From: Scleromitrula shiraiana
Lineage: Eukaryota; Ascomycota; Leotiomycetes; Helotiales; Sclerotiniaceae
Reading direction: 5' to 3'
Assembly: GCA_028455995.1 (NCBI GenBank)
Contig: JABELC010000009.1
Location: 1,426,001 to 1,490,000 of the forward strand
DNA: 64,000 bases
Numbering within the stretch: position 1 is the first letter of the stretch; each line of letters starts with the position of its first letter. The notes beneath the pieces were generated by a model. The model did no database searches. It was not told where the DNA came from and saw only the letters and a list, made by a program, of their open reading frames with translations. Both the position numbers and the translations under genes were made by a program. Below are positions 24,717-36,390 of the stretch, piece by piece.

Positions 24717-27402
24717 ATGAATCGACCAGGTATGGAGCTCTTAGACTCTCTCTCTTCCCCACAATGTGCCCCGCCGCCGGGCTACCAAAGAAGAAGATCT
24801 GTTACGTTGGAACTTGGAAGTGGTGTGCCATATATGATTTGGAGGAACACGAAATCTTTCGGAATACTGGGACTGAAGCAGAGTGAAAGGGAGTCCTGAG
24901 ATGATTGGAAAACGAACACAAAGCCTGTTGAATTTTACAATTCGATGAGCTTAGTGCTAGTTAGAAGAAGTGAAGATGGACTATCACTGCACCTGCTGTG
25001 CCAATTCCGAGAAGTGAACATTACGGACTTCCTTGCGACCTTGGATCAAGTTGCGTTGACATGCAGTTTGATGACATCGCCTGGGACATATTGTGGAGCA
25101 AGAGCTGGTTTGCTATGAGGATTCACTAACATTATTCTCAATAGGTGTAGGACCGCAAGGATTGCGTGGCATCCCTAATGGCTTCCCGAACCAACAACAA
25201 ATACAAAACAGAAATGTGCCGAGTAGGATACCGCCGAGTGGGAAAATAGGTACAAACCTCTTCAAGATCTTGTCGAGTTGAGGACAATGGGTAGATGCTG
25301 ATACTTCATTGCTGGTCTAGCAAACAATGGCGCAACATGGGCTTTTGGGGGTGTACCAATGGGAGGGGCTGGCATGGGAAACCCCCGCCCAAACAACGGA
25401 CAGATGACAAGCTTTGCGCAAACAATAGGTGGAGGGTCGTCACAACCTGCTACTCCACTTGACTTATCGTAAGTATTTTATCTCTGTATCTTGACACACT
25501 TTTGGCAACTTCGCATTTTTCTCCTTCATCCCAAAAATTGTCAATCCTAGAAGCTCAACATGGCCGATACTCCTCCAAAGAAGGAAGGCATTGTAGGCAA
25601 ATGGTCACCTGGAAGGTATACTACTCCCAAAAGTCTTCCAAAATAACAATCTTGGCTACATTGTCAATTCGACCTTGTCTTTACAATGCGCGTTTGTATT
25701 GATTTTATGGTTTCCAATACGGCTGGCATTTTTTGTTGCAGCTTGTTCTATATGCTTCTTGTTGTATCTATTCTTTTTTGAGAACTTGATAATAATATTT
25801 GCTAACAATAATTCTCAGTGAGTTTCCATCACTTTCAGGAAATCAACCGCAACATAACCAATCAACATGGGGTGCCGCAGGTGGTGTAAGGAATATAGGG
25901 CCAGCAACCAACATGAGGATGCAGCAATCTGCTGGACTATCAGCACAACATACTCAACAGCAGCAGCAGCAGCAACAGCAGCAAGATGAGCTGTTCAATT
26001 CATCATCCCAATTATCAGGAAATCAAGGTGGCTTCCGATTTGGGGCACAAAATGCTGCCAGCCAGCCATCGCAGCCAAATACTGCAGATGAATTTCCGCC
26101 TCTAAGTAGAAATTCAAATGGAGAGATAGGATCTAATCTACTCCAAAATGTGGGCTTTGGAGGGTTTGGGGCCAACAATCCGCCTCAACAGGCAAGGAGT
26201 AATGGGCTGTTGAATGCGCTATCTGGGAATGGGCGTACAGCATCTGGTAATCGAGTAGCCTCGCCAGTGAGCTTATCAGGTAAGTACTGTGGGCTCGAAA
26301 GCGGTGACGGAATGATATTTATGAATCGGTTAATTCTAACCTTAATAAAAAGGCCCTACAACAACGAGATCACTAAATGATTCAAACCGCCAAGGAGTGA
26401 ATATTGGTGAGAACAACATTGGGGCAAGTTGACAGAAATTGTTTTATCAATCTACCTAGTCTCTAATCGATACACACAGAGCTTCTCAAATAACCATTTT
26501 GGTATACCTAATACAATACAATCTCGAGAGGACGAATCGCAACAACAATTCAACATGCCTGGATCAACTCAAAGAGCAGATGGTCTTTCGTCGCAGCCTA
26601 ATGAATCCATACCACCGCAATCTACTGGCAATGGCAACACAATAAGAAATCCCGAAGAACCAGCCTCATCCAAAACTCAGGATCCCCTTGCTCACATGAG
26701 TGATGCTGATAAATATGGCCTCAAAGGTCTCTCCTATATGATGAATAACTATCCTGACTATGCGGCTCTTGTTACTGGCAGTGACATCAGTCGCCTTGGT
26801 TTTGATTTGATCCCAAATAATGAGTAAAACTTACAACACCCACATATATATGTATATGTGCTAACAATCATAGGCTTATCTCAGATCAAATCTACTCTTT
26901 ATGGGACAACGAACCTCCTCGGCCAGATAATACACAATTCAAACTCCCAGAATGTTATCAAGTTCAAAACGTTGGCACACTTGAGAGCAAATTGTCAAAC
27001 TTCAACGATGAAGCTTTACTATTTATGTTCTACAGTAATCCGGGTGATAAGCAACAACTCTTGGCAGCTAAAGAGCTGTAAGTTCTTTTTCCACATTCAT
27101 CTCTAACATTCATCATTTGCTAACATATAGCCTGATTTATAGAGGTACTCGTAATTGGCGTTATCATAAGAGATTACAAATGTGGCTCACGAAAGATGAA
27201 TTAATGGTCCCACGTCAAATTAGTCCACATGTTGAATTGGGTTACTATATCTTCTTCGATGTCAAGACTTGGTCAAAACAAAGAGTAAGTTTCTCTACTC
27301 TACGATACAAAACGAATCTTGGTTATCATGCTAATTCAATCGCAGCGAGAATGTCAACTCTCCTATGATGACTTGGAGAAAGTCGAAGATCGTCCTTTAT
27401 AA
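24717..27402 (+). CDS. NOT2: CCR4-NOT complex subunit NOT2 (CNOT2)
   Basis: Scaffold subunit of the CCR4-NOT deadenylase and transcription regulator. Nine exons fit: 24717-24729, 25151-25249, 25321-25468, 25819-26279, 26353-26396, 26480-26823, 26874-27077, 27131-27284 and 27346-27402, for about 507 residues. The N-terminal half is disordered, rich in Gln, Asn and Gly, with a CAG/CAA-coded glutamine run at 25953-25985 and two short (S/D)EFP(S/P)LS motifs typical of NOT2. The C-terminal NOT2/3/5 box spans about residues 340-507 and includes DKYGLKGL, YAALVTGSDISRLGFDL, a long middle block and GTRNWRYHKRLQMWLTKDE. The donor of intron 5 (GTGAAT) is weak and chosen to keep frame. Intron 1 has two in-frame acceptors, at 25144 and 25150. 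Intron 3 (350 bp) contains a possible alternative first exon. Confidence 0.9.
25551..25620 (+). other. Possible alternative first coding exon inside NOT2 intron 3
   Basis: Within intron 3 an ATG at about 25560 opens the frame MADTPPKKEGIVGKWSPG, which ends at an AG|GTATAC donor near 25616 in phase 2. That is the phase needed to join NOT2 exon 4 and continue SEFPSLSG. A preceding CCTAG could act as acceptor or lie in a leader. This would make a shorter NOT2 lacking the normal first 87 residues or so. It could also be a 28-residue orphan frame by chance. Evidence is frame and splice-site compatibility only. Confidence 0.3.
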
Positions 27403-28322
27403 TCTATTATCGAAAGACTTGATTTAGATTATCAACTCTCTTCCGGGTAAATGGGTATGGTATGCGAAGAACCATGAATGAAATATCGAAGGAGGGCTGG
27501 TTACTTACATATTTACCCAATAAATACTGGATGTTGTTTTGTAAACAAACTATCTGGAAAGACATGGCTTGCTTACTCACGTCTTTCTTGTACTCCCTCC
27601 CTCTCTTTCTCTTTTCTTCTCTAGTGGAGTACTCAGGAAAGGGAATGCTATCTTTGCTAGTATGGTTTGGTTGTGGCTTGGCTTGGCTTGGTTTGGTTTG
27701 GTTTGGTTCGGTCATATTTTTCGGGCGTTACTTTACGCGCTCGCTCTTGTGACTCGTAGGTTGAGTTATGAATGCGAGTGAGAGTGAGAGTGGGACTATG
27801 ATAAGGATTCTTATGAGAGTCTGAGACTGGTTAGCCAGTACCAATCAACCAATCAATCAGTTGGTCAGAACATATATTTTTCTTTGATTTGAGAGGGTGT
27901 GATGATTTGTGTTTGATATACATATACCTCCCTACATGGATTTCGTAACTCTCCTCCACATCCATCCAAACCCCCATCTCTTTTCCATCTTCTCTCTTGT
28001 CTACAAAAACAACACCATCCACCAAACCAATTCAAAAACCATGGAATCCATCATCCATTCCCATCTCAAGTCAAACCAAAGAACCAACTACATACACATC
28101 GACATACACATCGACATACACATCGATCAACAAAACAAACAAGCATATACCCCATCCATATATCACCCACCCAACCAGCACTTTCATATCAAATGTCTAG
28201 TATACTATAATGTAGCAAGGGATTTAAAAAAACACCTCATTGTGTTCCTATCTGTGACTTCTCCCCTACCTACCTACCTACCTACCTACCTAACGGTACG
28301 GCCGAGAACGTAATAATCTTAG

Positions 28323-28376
<54 letters not shown>

Positions 28377-28453
28377 GATTGATGCGCGGGTATGTGCATT
28401 TGCCAGTAGGTTCTAGTAGCTGGGTAAGCAAGTAACTGCTGATGAGTAATATG

Positions 28454-28486
<33 letters not shown>

Positions 28487-31400
28487 AACGAGACCAAGGA
28501 GAAGTTAAAGAAGAGAAGGGGTAAGTGACGCATGGTATAGTAGGTATTTACGGAATTTATATGTAGAGTTTAATACGATACCTGGATTTAATACGATACC
28601 TGGACGTTCTTCCTACGGTTTTTTTCTTCCTCTTTCGTCTATCTATCATCATGTAATGTAATGTATAATCTACTCTCTAATACTCAATCCGTATCTTCTA
28701 CGTCTTGGCGCTGTCCATGGCTGGATACGTATATCTTACGCAAGTAAGTGTGTGGTATTTTTCTCGGACTAGGGGGTGCTGGCTGGATGGATGGATGGAT
28801 GGATGGATGTGAGAAGATGGGGGTTTCTGGTTTTCGTATGCTTGTGTTATTGATGATGAGGGTTCTGGATATTACAGAGATGCTTATAAACGCAGCAATA
28901 ACATATAAGGAAACGAAAAGAGGGAGGGGAATTGGAGCATGATACGGGAATGAGACAGTTAGGTTGTTGAATCATGGATGCGGAATGGATTGGTCGGGAT
29001 GTAGGTTAGGTATAGTATAGTAAGTAGATGATGTCGATAGGGGATGGGGTGGGTAGATAGATAGGTTGTTAGTAAATGGAGGGATTTTCTTCTATCGAAG
29101 TGGGAAGTTAGAAGTAGGAGTAGGAGTAGGAGTAGGAGGAGGAGGAGGAGGAGAAGATACGTAAATGGAAGAATGGATAGACGAATCCGGTGTAGTGATA
29201 TCAAGGAAGTCTGGGAAAGATATATTGGTTGGTTGTGTTATGTAGAACATGGCGGAGATGCAAATGGTTGGTTGGTTGGTTTGGAGGATGGGTGGGTTGG
29301 TTAGTACACTTGGTGCTGTGATCGGATCGTTTGGCCTTCTCTTTGTTGCGGTGACTTGTGATTTGTTAGTGTATCTATGGGTATGGATGTGTAGATGGAT
29401 AGAGATGTGTAGATGGATATAGATGTGTAGATGGATATAGATGTGTAGATGGATATAGATGTGTAGATGGATAAATAGATAGATGTATCGATGAATCGAG
29501 TTCATTTGTCTGATATAATTTATTTAATCATCTACTCGAGTACTATCTAGATAGTTCAAGTAGATGATCGACCACATTTTATCATTCTTATTCGCACCTT
29601 CATCTTCATTCCCAATCGGTCGTATATCCTCTCCAGGAAGCTAGAAGAATACTTGAGCTACAGTATGGGATTGTTTGTACTCTCTCCAGCTCAACCCATC
29701 ACGTCGTGGTAGCTACATGGTACTGGTGCTGATTGATACCCACGCTGCTACCGTATTGATTGATGTTATTGATAAACATGAACATGTTCTATATACATAC
29801 ATACATACAGTATCAACCACAGGACCCATCTTCACAATCCCATCCTGTTCTACTACAACCCCTTACATAAACCACATGGACCACGAAATATTCACATGAC
29901 ATTTCCGCGATTTGTTGCATATCTGAAAACTTATCGTCGTATGTAACTTTCAACACATTGTATTGGCACGTCACGCGAATCCGCATCATCTATTGGTTGG
30001 AAGAAGGAATTTGATTTCCACTTTTCTGTCATTCACAGCTTACTAGCTTTGTCTTGATTGCGTAAAAGATTTATTACTATGGGGTTTTAGAGAGAGTCTA
30101 GATAGATGGGTAGATTTATTATAGGAGGTGCCAAGACTTGAAATATTTCGGATTTTATATCATTGTTAATCGCTTCGCTATGTCTATGTCTATGTCTATG
30201 TCTATGTCTATGTCTATGTTCTCCTTTCATAACTCTGTAGATGTTTTATTGAATCAAGTTGACTCTAACAACTATGTTTATAATATCGCGTTTATAATAT
30301 CTCATCTTCATACACATACGCATACGCATACGCGTATCCAATCCATAAATCAGCGAGCGATACTACTCGGACAATAAAATAGAGTTAAATCTAAAAATAT
30401 ATCCGCCGATAGAAAAAACCGTCAAGTATTTATTATTATTATTATTATTATTATTTAACTTGAAAGAATCCATCCATCCATCCATCCCTAATGAATTGCA
30501 GACTCGAGATTCTCGGATAAGAAAAGAAGAGTTTTTATCTTTTCATTACTCTATTACACTGTTACACTACATAAAAATCAAGTCAAGTTGTTGCATAGAA
30601 AAAGGTACGGAAATTATCTGAACCAACTAAACCTCTGTGCCTGTTTTGATCAAATTATTGGGTTTCTTTAATATCTGTTATTACACCACACCACACCCAT
30701 TCATCAATCAATATGTAATGTATGTAAGCTTCCCCGCCTGCGCCTTACATAGGTTCTGGTTCTTGATATTCTTCTGCTTACCCAATCAACCCATGGATGG
30801 AGAAGTCAAGTCATGTATATTCGTACTCGTATCATCATGACCAGCAGACTATATACTATATAATTCCGAATGCAAAAACCGACAGCAAGCGGGTAGGGTA
30901 ATGTAGGGTAATGTAATGTAATGTAATGCAATGGAATGGAACATTATCCGACTTTTGGGATTCGTTATCGTGCACGGGAATTTAATTAATTTGTAGGTTA
31001 TCACTAGAAAGAGAAAGTGGAAGTGGAAGTGGAAGTGGCACCATGGATCGAAATATGAGCTGAGTATTGTTCTTCTGTTTATCTATTTTTTAAGCTGGGG
31101 TATATATATATAATAATAAATCTGATGGGGATATTTTCTCTATAGTCTGGTTTAGTCTAGTCTGGTCTGGTCTACTCTGATCTAATTTGATCTGATCTGA
31201 TCTAGTACTGAATGGACTTGAGAATACTGCCCGGATTGTAGTACTAGGCACAGTAGTATCATTCAACTATATAGATTGATTGATTGATTATAATTGGACT
31301 ATTTGAAGGGTTTTCAAGTTCTTCATATTCACCATATTCACTAGAATTCACTAGTACCTACTCGTACTAAATATCAAGTAGGAAGTTACTCCGTATAATA

Positions 31401-32057
31401 AATCATCTTAATTAATCCTAGTAGACATATAATATACTATTTCGACTATGTAGTTCAATTCAAGTTATTAATTCAATTAAATTCAACTCAATTACTATTG
31501 AATCCTATCTGCTTTTTCAGAAGTCTAGTTTATTATTTCATCAAATCAAAATACTTTTATAAAATTGGTTAATTGATTAATCAGATTTGATTATATAATA
31601 TATAATCAATAAAATAATAATAATAATAATAAGTGTAATTTCAAACCTCCACTGAAATTATTGAATGTGCTATTATTTCCGAGCTAATCTACTTTTCTTC
31701 ACCTCACCTCACCTTACCTCAATCTCTCCGGTCTTCCTTTTCTTTTTTTTCTACTTTATACCTTTCTTCTACCTACTCCTTCCCCTTCGTATCTCAATCG
31801 CACATGTTCTTCTACTTTTTTCTTGTGTCCAATTGACATTATAATTGATCAATTTATACATAATTGATCTTCTTCTTCTTCTTCTTCTTTTTTTTTTTAC
31901 TTCTGCAATTGTCCATTCTAATTGCAGAATTTAATTTCTCTTTTTATTCATTAGTATACACACATACGCCCGTTGAAATTGTTGAGGGGAAAGGGGGATT
32001 GGAAAAAACTCGGTATATTGTTGAGAGACAAGAGTACAGGACTCAATAATTTTAATA
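27403..32057. other. 4.7 kb microsatellite-rich spacer upstream of ERG5
   Basis: No supported gene between the NOT2 stop codon and ERG5. Simple repeats include CATCGACATACA units near 28105-28130, CCTA (28268-28293), ATACAT (28324-28376), GGA/GTAGGA (29113-29153), the 18-bp array listed separately, TATGTC (30180-30222), ATT (30431-30455) and ATGTA (30895-30930). The last 400 bp become pyrimidine-rich (31700-31900), as in many fungal promoters, and are presumably the ERG5 promoter and leader. Confidence 0.55.
29388..29473 (+). repeat. 18-bp tandem repeat GTGTAGATGGATATAGAT
   Basis: Almost five head-to-tail copies; the first differs at one position (ATAGAGAT). The unit is itself built from GAT steps. 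In one reverse frame it gives an artificial repeat peptide with no family resemblance. Confidence 0.9.
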
Positions 32058-33918
32058 ATGGCGGCGGAAATCGCTCAAAATCTTAGCTATGCTTCTCCAG
32101 TAGCAGATGCAAAATATGCACAAATCATTGGAAATTCTCAAATCGACGGCTATATAGGAAAATTACTTCAACTTAGCGCATGGCAAGTTGTTCTCACCAT
32201 TCTTTGCGTTTTGGTTGCATACGATCAATGTAAGTATACAATTCTCTTATATCTTACCCTGTATACCATAATTTGTGGTCAAGTAACATTATTAACAAAT
32301 TTACAGGCAGTTATATATGGCAGAAAGGTTCGATTACAGGTCCAGCATGGAAAATGCCCTTCATGGGTCCATTCTTACAATCCGTAAATCCAAAATTCCA
32401 CGAATATCAAGCAAAATGGGCAAGCGGAGAACTCAGTTGTGTTTCGGTATTCCACAAGTAAGGACTTGAATATTCTCGACCACCAGCAGGAATTCTAATT
32501 GTCTCCAGATTCGTTGTTATTGCTTCTACTCGTGATATGGCTAGGAAAGTTTTCAATTCACCATCCTTCGTTAAACCTTGCGTCGTCGATTCAGCACATA
32601 AGTTATTGGGCCCAACCAATTGGGTGTTTCTCGATGGGAAACCACACGTCGATTTCCGAAAGGGTCTTAATGGTCTATTTACTCGCAAAGCTCTCGAAAG
32701 TTATCTCCCTGGACAAGAAACCGTCTATGATATTTACAATGAAAGATTCGCAAAGATGAGTGCCGACGCTGATTTCAAACCCGTCCCATTTATGTCGGAA
32801 TTTCGAGAATTGAACTGCGCCGTTTCTTGCCGAACTTTCGTTGGTTATTATATCTCTGATGAGGCTATTAAGAAGATTGCAGATGATTTCTACGATATCA
32901 CCGCTGCTTTGGAATTGGTCAACTTCCCTATTATTCTCCCCTTCACCAAATCTTGGTACGGAAAGAAGGCTGCCGATATGGTTCTTGAGGAATTCACAAA
33001 GTGTGCCGCAAAGTGTAAGGTTCGAATGGCTGCTGGTGGCGAAATCACTTGTATCATGGATGGATGGGTTAAAGCTCAACTTGATTCCGCTGCTTGGCGT
33101 GAACGTGAGGCAAAGGGTCTTTCACACGAAGGATTTGAAAAACCAACGCCAATGCTCCGAGACTTCACTGATTACGAAATTGCTCAAACCATCTTCACCT
33201 TTTTATTCGCTTCTCAAGATGCTACTAGTAGTGCCGTAACTTGGTTATTCCAAACCATGGCACAACATCCAGATGTCCTCGATAAAGTTCGTGAGGAAAA
33301 CTTACGTATTCGAGGTGGCGATAAGAGTGTACGACCTAATATGGATATGTTGGAAGATATGAAATATACTCGTGCCGTGGTTCGAGAAATCTTGAGATAT
33401 CGTCCACCAGTCATCATGGTCCCATATGTCGCTAAGAAGCCTTTCCCAATTACTGACACCTACACTGTACCCAAAGGTCTATTAAAACCAAGCACCAACT
33501 TAAGAAATTCCGCTAATAAATTCATATAGGAGCCATGATCATCCCAACCACATACCCTGCCCTCCGTGATCCCGAAGTTTACGACCGACCAGACGAGTTC
33601 GATCCCGAGAGATACTACTCAGGTGATGCGGAAGAGAAGGGAGCGAAGAATTTCTTGGTTTTCGGCGTCGGTCCGCATTATTGTTTGGGTCAGCAATATG
33701 TTCAGATTAATCTGGCTCTTATGATTGGGAAGGCTGCTATGGAACTTGATTGGGTTCATCATCCTACTCCGCTTTCGGAGGAGATTAGAGTCTTTGCTAC
33801 TATTTTCCCTATGGTTAGTTCTTTCTTTCTTTACCCTTTATATGGATATGATTGAATTCATCACTAACTGTAATAATAGGATGATTGTCCATTAGTCTTC
33901 ACGAAGCGATCTTCTTAG
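32058..33918 (+). CDS. ERG5: Sterol C-22 desaturase, cytochrome P450 61 (ERG5)
   Basis: ER-bound P450 that introduces the C22-C23 double bond late in ergosterol synthesis. Five exons, 32058-32229, 32307-32457, 32509-33476, 33530-33813 and 33880-33918, give 537 residues. An N-terminal membrane segment at about 37-55 (WQVVLTILCVLVAY) precedes a KMPFMGPF linker. The I-helix oxygen-binding motif is ASQDATSS (about 341), the K-helix ExxR is EILR (about 401), PERY follows, and the heme loop is FGVGPHYCLGQ (about 474-484) with Cys as the iron ligand. The tail HHPTPLSEEIRVFATIFP is characteristic of CYP61 and separates it from CYP51. Exon 5 encodes only the last 12 residues. All introns are GT-AG. 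It stands alone between two repeat-rich spacers. Confidence 0.96.
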
Positions 33919-34485
33919 ATTTAAAGTATTGGAGGGAAAGTAGAGCTAGAGCTAGAAGTAGAACAAACAAAACGAAATTAAAATTTTTATAATTTAAGAT
34001 CCTTTAATGCATGCATTATTTTAGATTTGGCGTTGGGGCTTTTTCTTTTAACTTAATTGTTTGTTCAATTTTGAGGGGTAAAGGGAGAGAGAGAGAGAAT
34101 GAAAAGGGTGGGAGGGTGAGAAAGAAGGGAAGGGGGGGGAGGGGTTGGCTTATTGAATTAAGCTGGATTGAATTGATTGATGGGCGGGGTTTGATAGCGA
34201 GGGGGATGTATCTGATCTGTGTATCTGGGAGAAAGAAAGAAAGAAAGAGATAGATGGATGGATGGATGAATGGATGGGGGAGGATGGTGATGATGGTGAT
34301 GGTAATGGTGATGGTAATGATGGTATAATATTTGTAATTAATGGTTTGAATGAGTTGCTAGTGGGGATGAAATGTGAAAATGTGAAAATGTGAAATTAAT
34401 TTGATGTTAATATAAGATGGATATGGATGATATGGATGATATGGATGTGGATGATATGGATGTGGATATGATATAAATGATAAAA

Positions 34486-34708
34486 ATAAATAAAATAAAT
34501 AAAATAAATAAAATAAATAAAATAAATAAAATAAATAAAATAAATAAAATAAATAAAATAAATAAAATAAATAAAATAAATAAAATAAATAAAATAAATA
34601 AAATAAATAAAATAAATAAAATAAATAAAATAAATAAAATAAATAAAATAAATAAAATAAATAAAATAAATAAAATAAATAAAATAAATAAAATAAATAA
34701 AATAAATA
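34486..34708 (+). repeat. 9-bp AAATAAAAT tandem array (~25 copies)
   Basis: About 223 bp of uninterrupted 9-mers. Because the unit is a multiple of three, both strands show long open frames (Lys-Ile-Asn on plus, Phe-Ile-Leu on minus) that are artefacts. The unit is TAAA plus TAAAA, so it is related to, but distinct from, the pentamer array at 7.2 kb. Confidence 0.96.
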
Positions 34709-34922
34709 GATCCAAATCGAGAGACTCCGACTCTAAAGTCTCAAATCCTAATAGAATACATACATACATACATACATACATACATACAGTAAGTAAGTAG
34801 TATATCACATGAAAATGATCCCGTAAATGGATTCAAGCAATGGAGATGGAGAGATAGTCGTATAGATAGATACCTTATTTGATCGGGTATTCCTTTTCGT
34901 ATTTCATTTTTTCTTTCTTACT

Positions 34923-34957
34923 AGCGAGCGAGCGATTCTTTCACTCGCTCGCTCGCT
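34923..34957. repeat. Perfect GCGA/TCGC inverted repeat (hairpin)
   Basis: AGCGAGCGAGCGA, a 9-nt spacer, then its exact reverse complement: a 13-bp stem with a 9-nt loop, and further TCGC units that allow slipped pairing. It is GC-rich in an AT-rich spacer, about 1 kb after ERG5. Role unknown. Confidence 0.8.
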
Positions 34958-35341
34958 CGCTTGTATATGTATATATATATATAATCGCTACTTTGAGAAT
35001 GCTTTGATGATGGGGATGAGGATGTATGTATGTATAGGATTTATATCGTCGATGTTGATGGTGATGGTGCTTTGATATCAATTGCTTCTTCGATAACAGT
35101 CGAGTTGTGAAGAGAAATAAATAGTGGTTTTCGATTCGCTATCTGCTCTGTTTTTCCCCTCGTCCCCTTCATCCCCGTATGCACATATTCCACTCTCACA
35201 ATCTAACCTTCCTTTGCTTCCCATCCCATCCCATCCCATCCCATCCCATCCCATCCCATCCCATCCACCACCACCCAAAGAACCGCACAAGAAAAAAGTT
35301 AATCTCCCCTAATCTATATCCCCCCCACCATCCTCACCCAT

Positions 35342-36202
35342 CTACCTCTCGATCCTCCCACCCTTAGCTTCCCACTCCTCCCAACTCCCCTTAAACTCAC
35401 CCACGCGCTTCCAGCCCCACTCCTTCGCCAGCTTCGCCGCCTCCCGACTCCTGACACCCGTCTTGCAATAAAACACGATCTCTTTATCTTCGCCCGGCCG
35501 CTCAAACCCAAAGCGGAAATCGAATTCCTTGGGGTCTATGTAAAATGCGTCTGGGTGCAGGTTGAAGGGGATGTTGAGCGCGGTGGGGATGCGCCCGGTG
35601 GTTTGGAGTTCTTCGGGCGTGCGTACGTCGATTAGGACGGGGCGGGAGTTCGTGGGGAGTCTGATGGTTACATCTTGGACCTGAGGGGAGGTGTTAGTTT
35701 TGGGTTTGGTGTTGAGTTTTGGGTTTGGGTTTTGGTTTGAGGGGAACGGGGAGGGGGTATGAGATGATGGGGTGGATTAAATTGGATTGGAAATACGTAC
35801 TTCTTCAAAAGTCCACTGCTTAATAGGAGGGGATTCATCTTCCACCACCACCCCCTCCCCCTCCCCCTCCCCCTCCCCCTCCCCCTCCCCCTCCACCTTT
35901 CCCACCCCCTTCCCCTTCCCCTTCCCCTTCCTCTTCCCCTTCCCCTTTCCCTTCCCCTCCACATCCCCCTTTCCCTCCCCCTCCGCCTTTCCATCAACAT
36001 CAACAGAATAAGCACGTCTTTCCATCTCCCTCCACCCCAAATTCCTCTCCTTTCCCCATGAACTCGCAGTTACAGCGCTGCATCTCAATACACCCGTCGA
36101 CATCGATGCATTCCTAGACTGGGAGAAGAGGGGTCGTAGAAGAGAAGAGGGACGAGAATGAGAGGTGCGCAGGATTGCGCGGGTTATTTTGAGTGTGGAC
36201 AT
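35342..36202 (-). CDS. Rhodanese-domain sulfurtransferase, probably mitochondrial
   Basis: Single-domain rhodanese (thiosulfate sulfurtransferase fold). Two exons, 36202-35801 and 35680-35342, give 246 residues; the intron is GTACGT...CTCAG. The first 35 residues are basic, hydroxylated and free of acid (MSTLKITRAILRTSHSRPSS), like a mitochondrial targeting sequence. Then comes a linker of Gly-Lys and Glu-Gly repeats at about residues 72-118, encoded by a CCCCTT/CCCCCT-type repeat on the plus strand. The rhodanese domain occupies about 125-246: VLIDVRTPEELQTTGRIPTALNIPF, and the active-site loop FYCKTGVRSREAA with catalytic Cys. The last residues are EEWEAKGGRIER. The repeat linker is odd for the family and may vary in length between strains. 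Confidence 0.9.
35850..35982 (+). repeat. C-rich hexanucleotide repeat inside the rhodanese coding exon
   Basis: Alternating CCCCCT and CCCCTT units read on the minus strand as Glu-Gly and Lys-Gly dipeptides. Units are six bases, so gain or loss of copies keeps frame. The other strand is almost pure purine. Confidence 0.9.
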
Positions 36203-36390
36203 TATGATTCGATTCGATATATTAAATTACTTGTTTTGATCAATTCATTCATTAATTAATTAATTGATTGATTGATTGGATGCTGCAAAGTATAAGTAGA
36301 GAAAATAGTATGATAGATAGATTGGAGGCTTGTCGATTGAGTGGGGGGAAATAAAATTATAAAGAAGCTTGAGCTCGCTTAACTAGATAT
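36203..36390. promoter_or_regulatory. Rhodanese promoter region
   Basis: About 190 bp of AT-rich sequence with ATTAATTAATT and GATT repeats between the rhodanese start codon and the inverted-repeat element. The promoter must lie here or within the element. Confidence 0.4.

Larger units (their letters stand above)
33919..35341. other. 1.4 kb spacer with AAATAAAAT array and GC hairpin
   Basis: Between convergent ERG5 and rhodanese genes. It contains purine-rich GGGAGAGA stretches (34080-34150), GAT-type repeats (34256-34470), the 9-bp array, a CATA run (34757-34788), a hairpin (34923-34957) and CCCAT pentamers (35219-35264). No gene seen. Confidence 0.6.

Noticed and set aside
28282..29505. 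Minus-strand frames made of Tyr-Ile and His-Ile-Tyr repeats
   Set aside because: Products of ATACAT and the 18-bp tandem repeats.
29610..29940. TCGTATA/TCGTATG words as possible sterol-response elements for ERG5
   Set aside because: They lie more than 2 kb upstream, are 7 bp long and expected by chance in AT-rich sequence.
34407..34808. Long open frames on both strands (FIL repeats and KIN repeats)
   Set aside because: Artefact of the 9-bp AAATAAAAT array, which has no stop in several frames.
35668..36015. Arg/Gly-rich frame antisense or shifted within the rhodanese first exon
   Set aside because: It is a frame-shifted reading of the hexamer repeat; the rhodanese frame explains the region.
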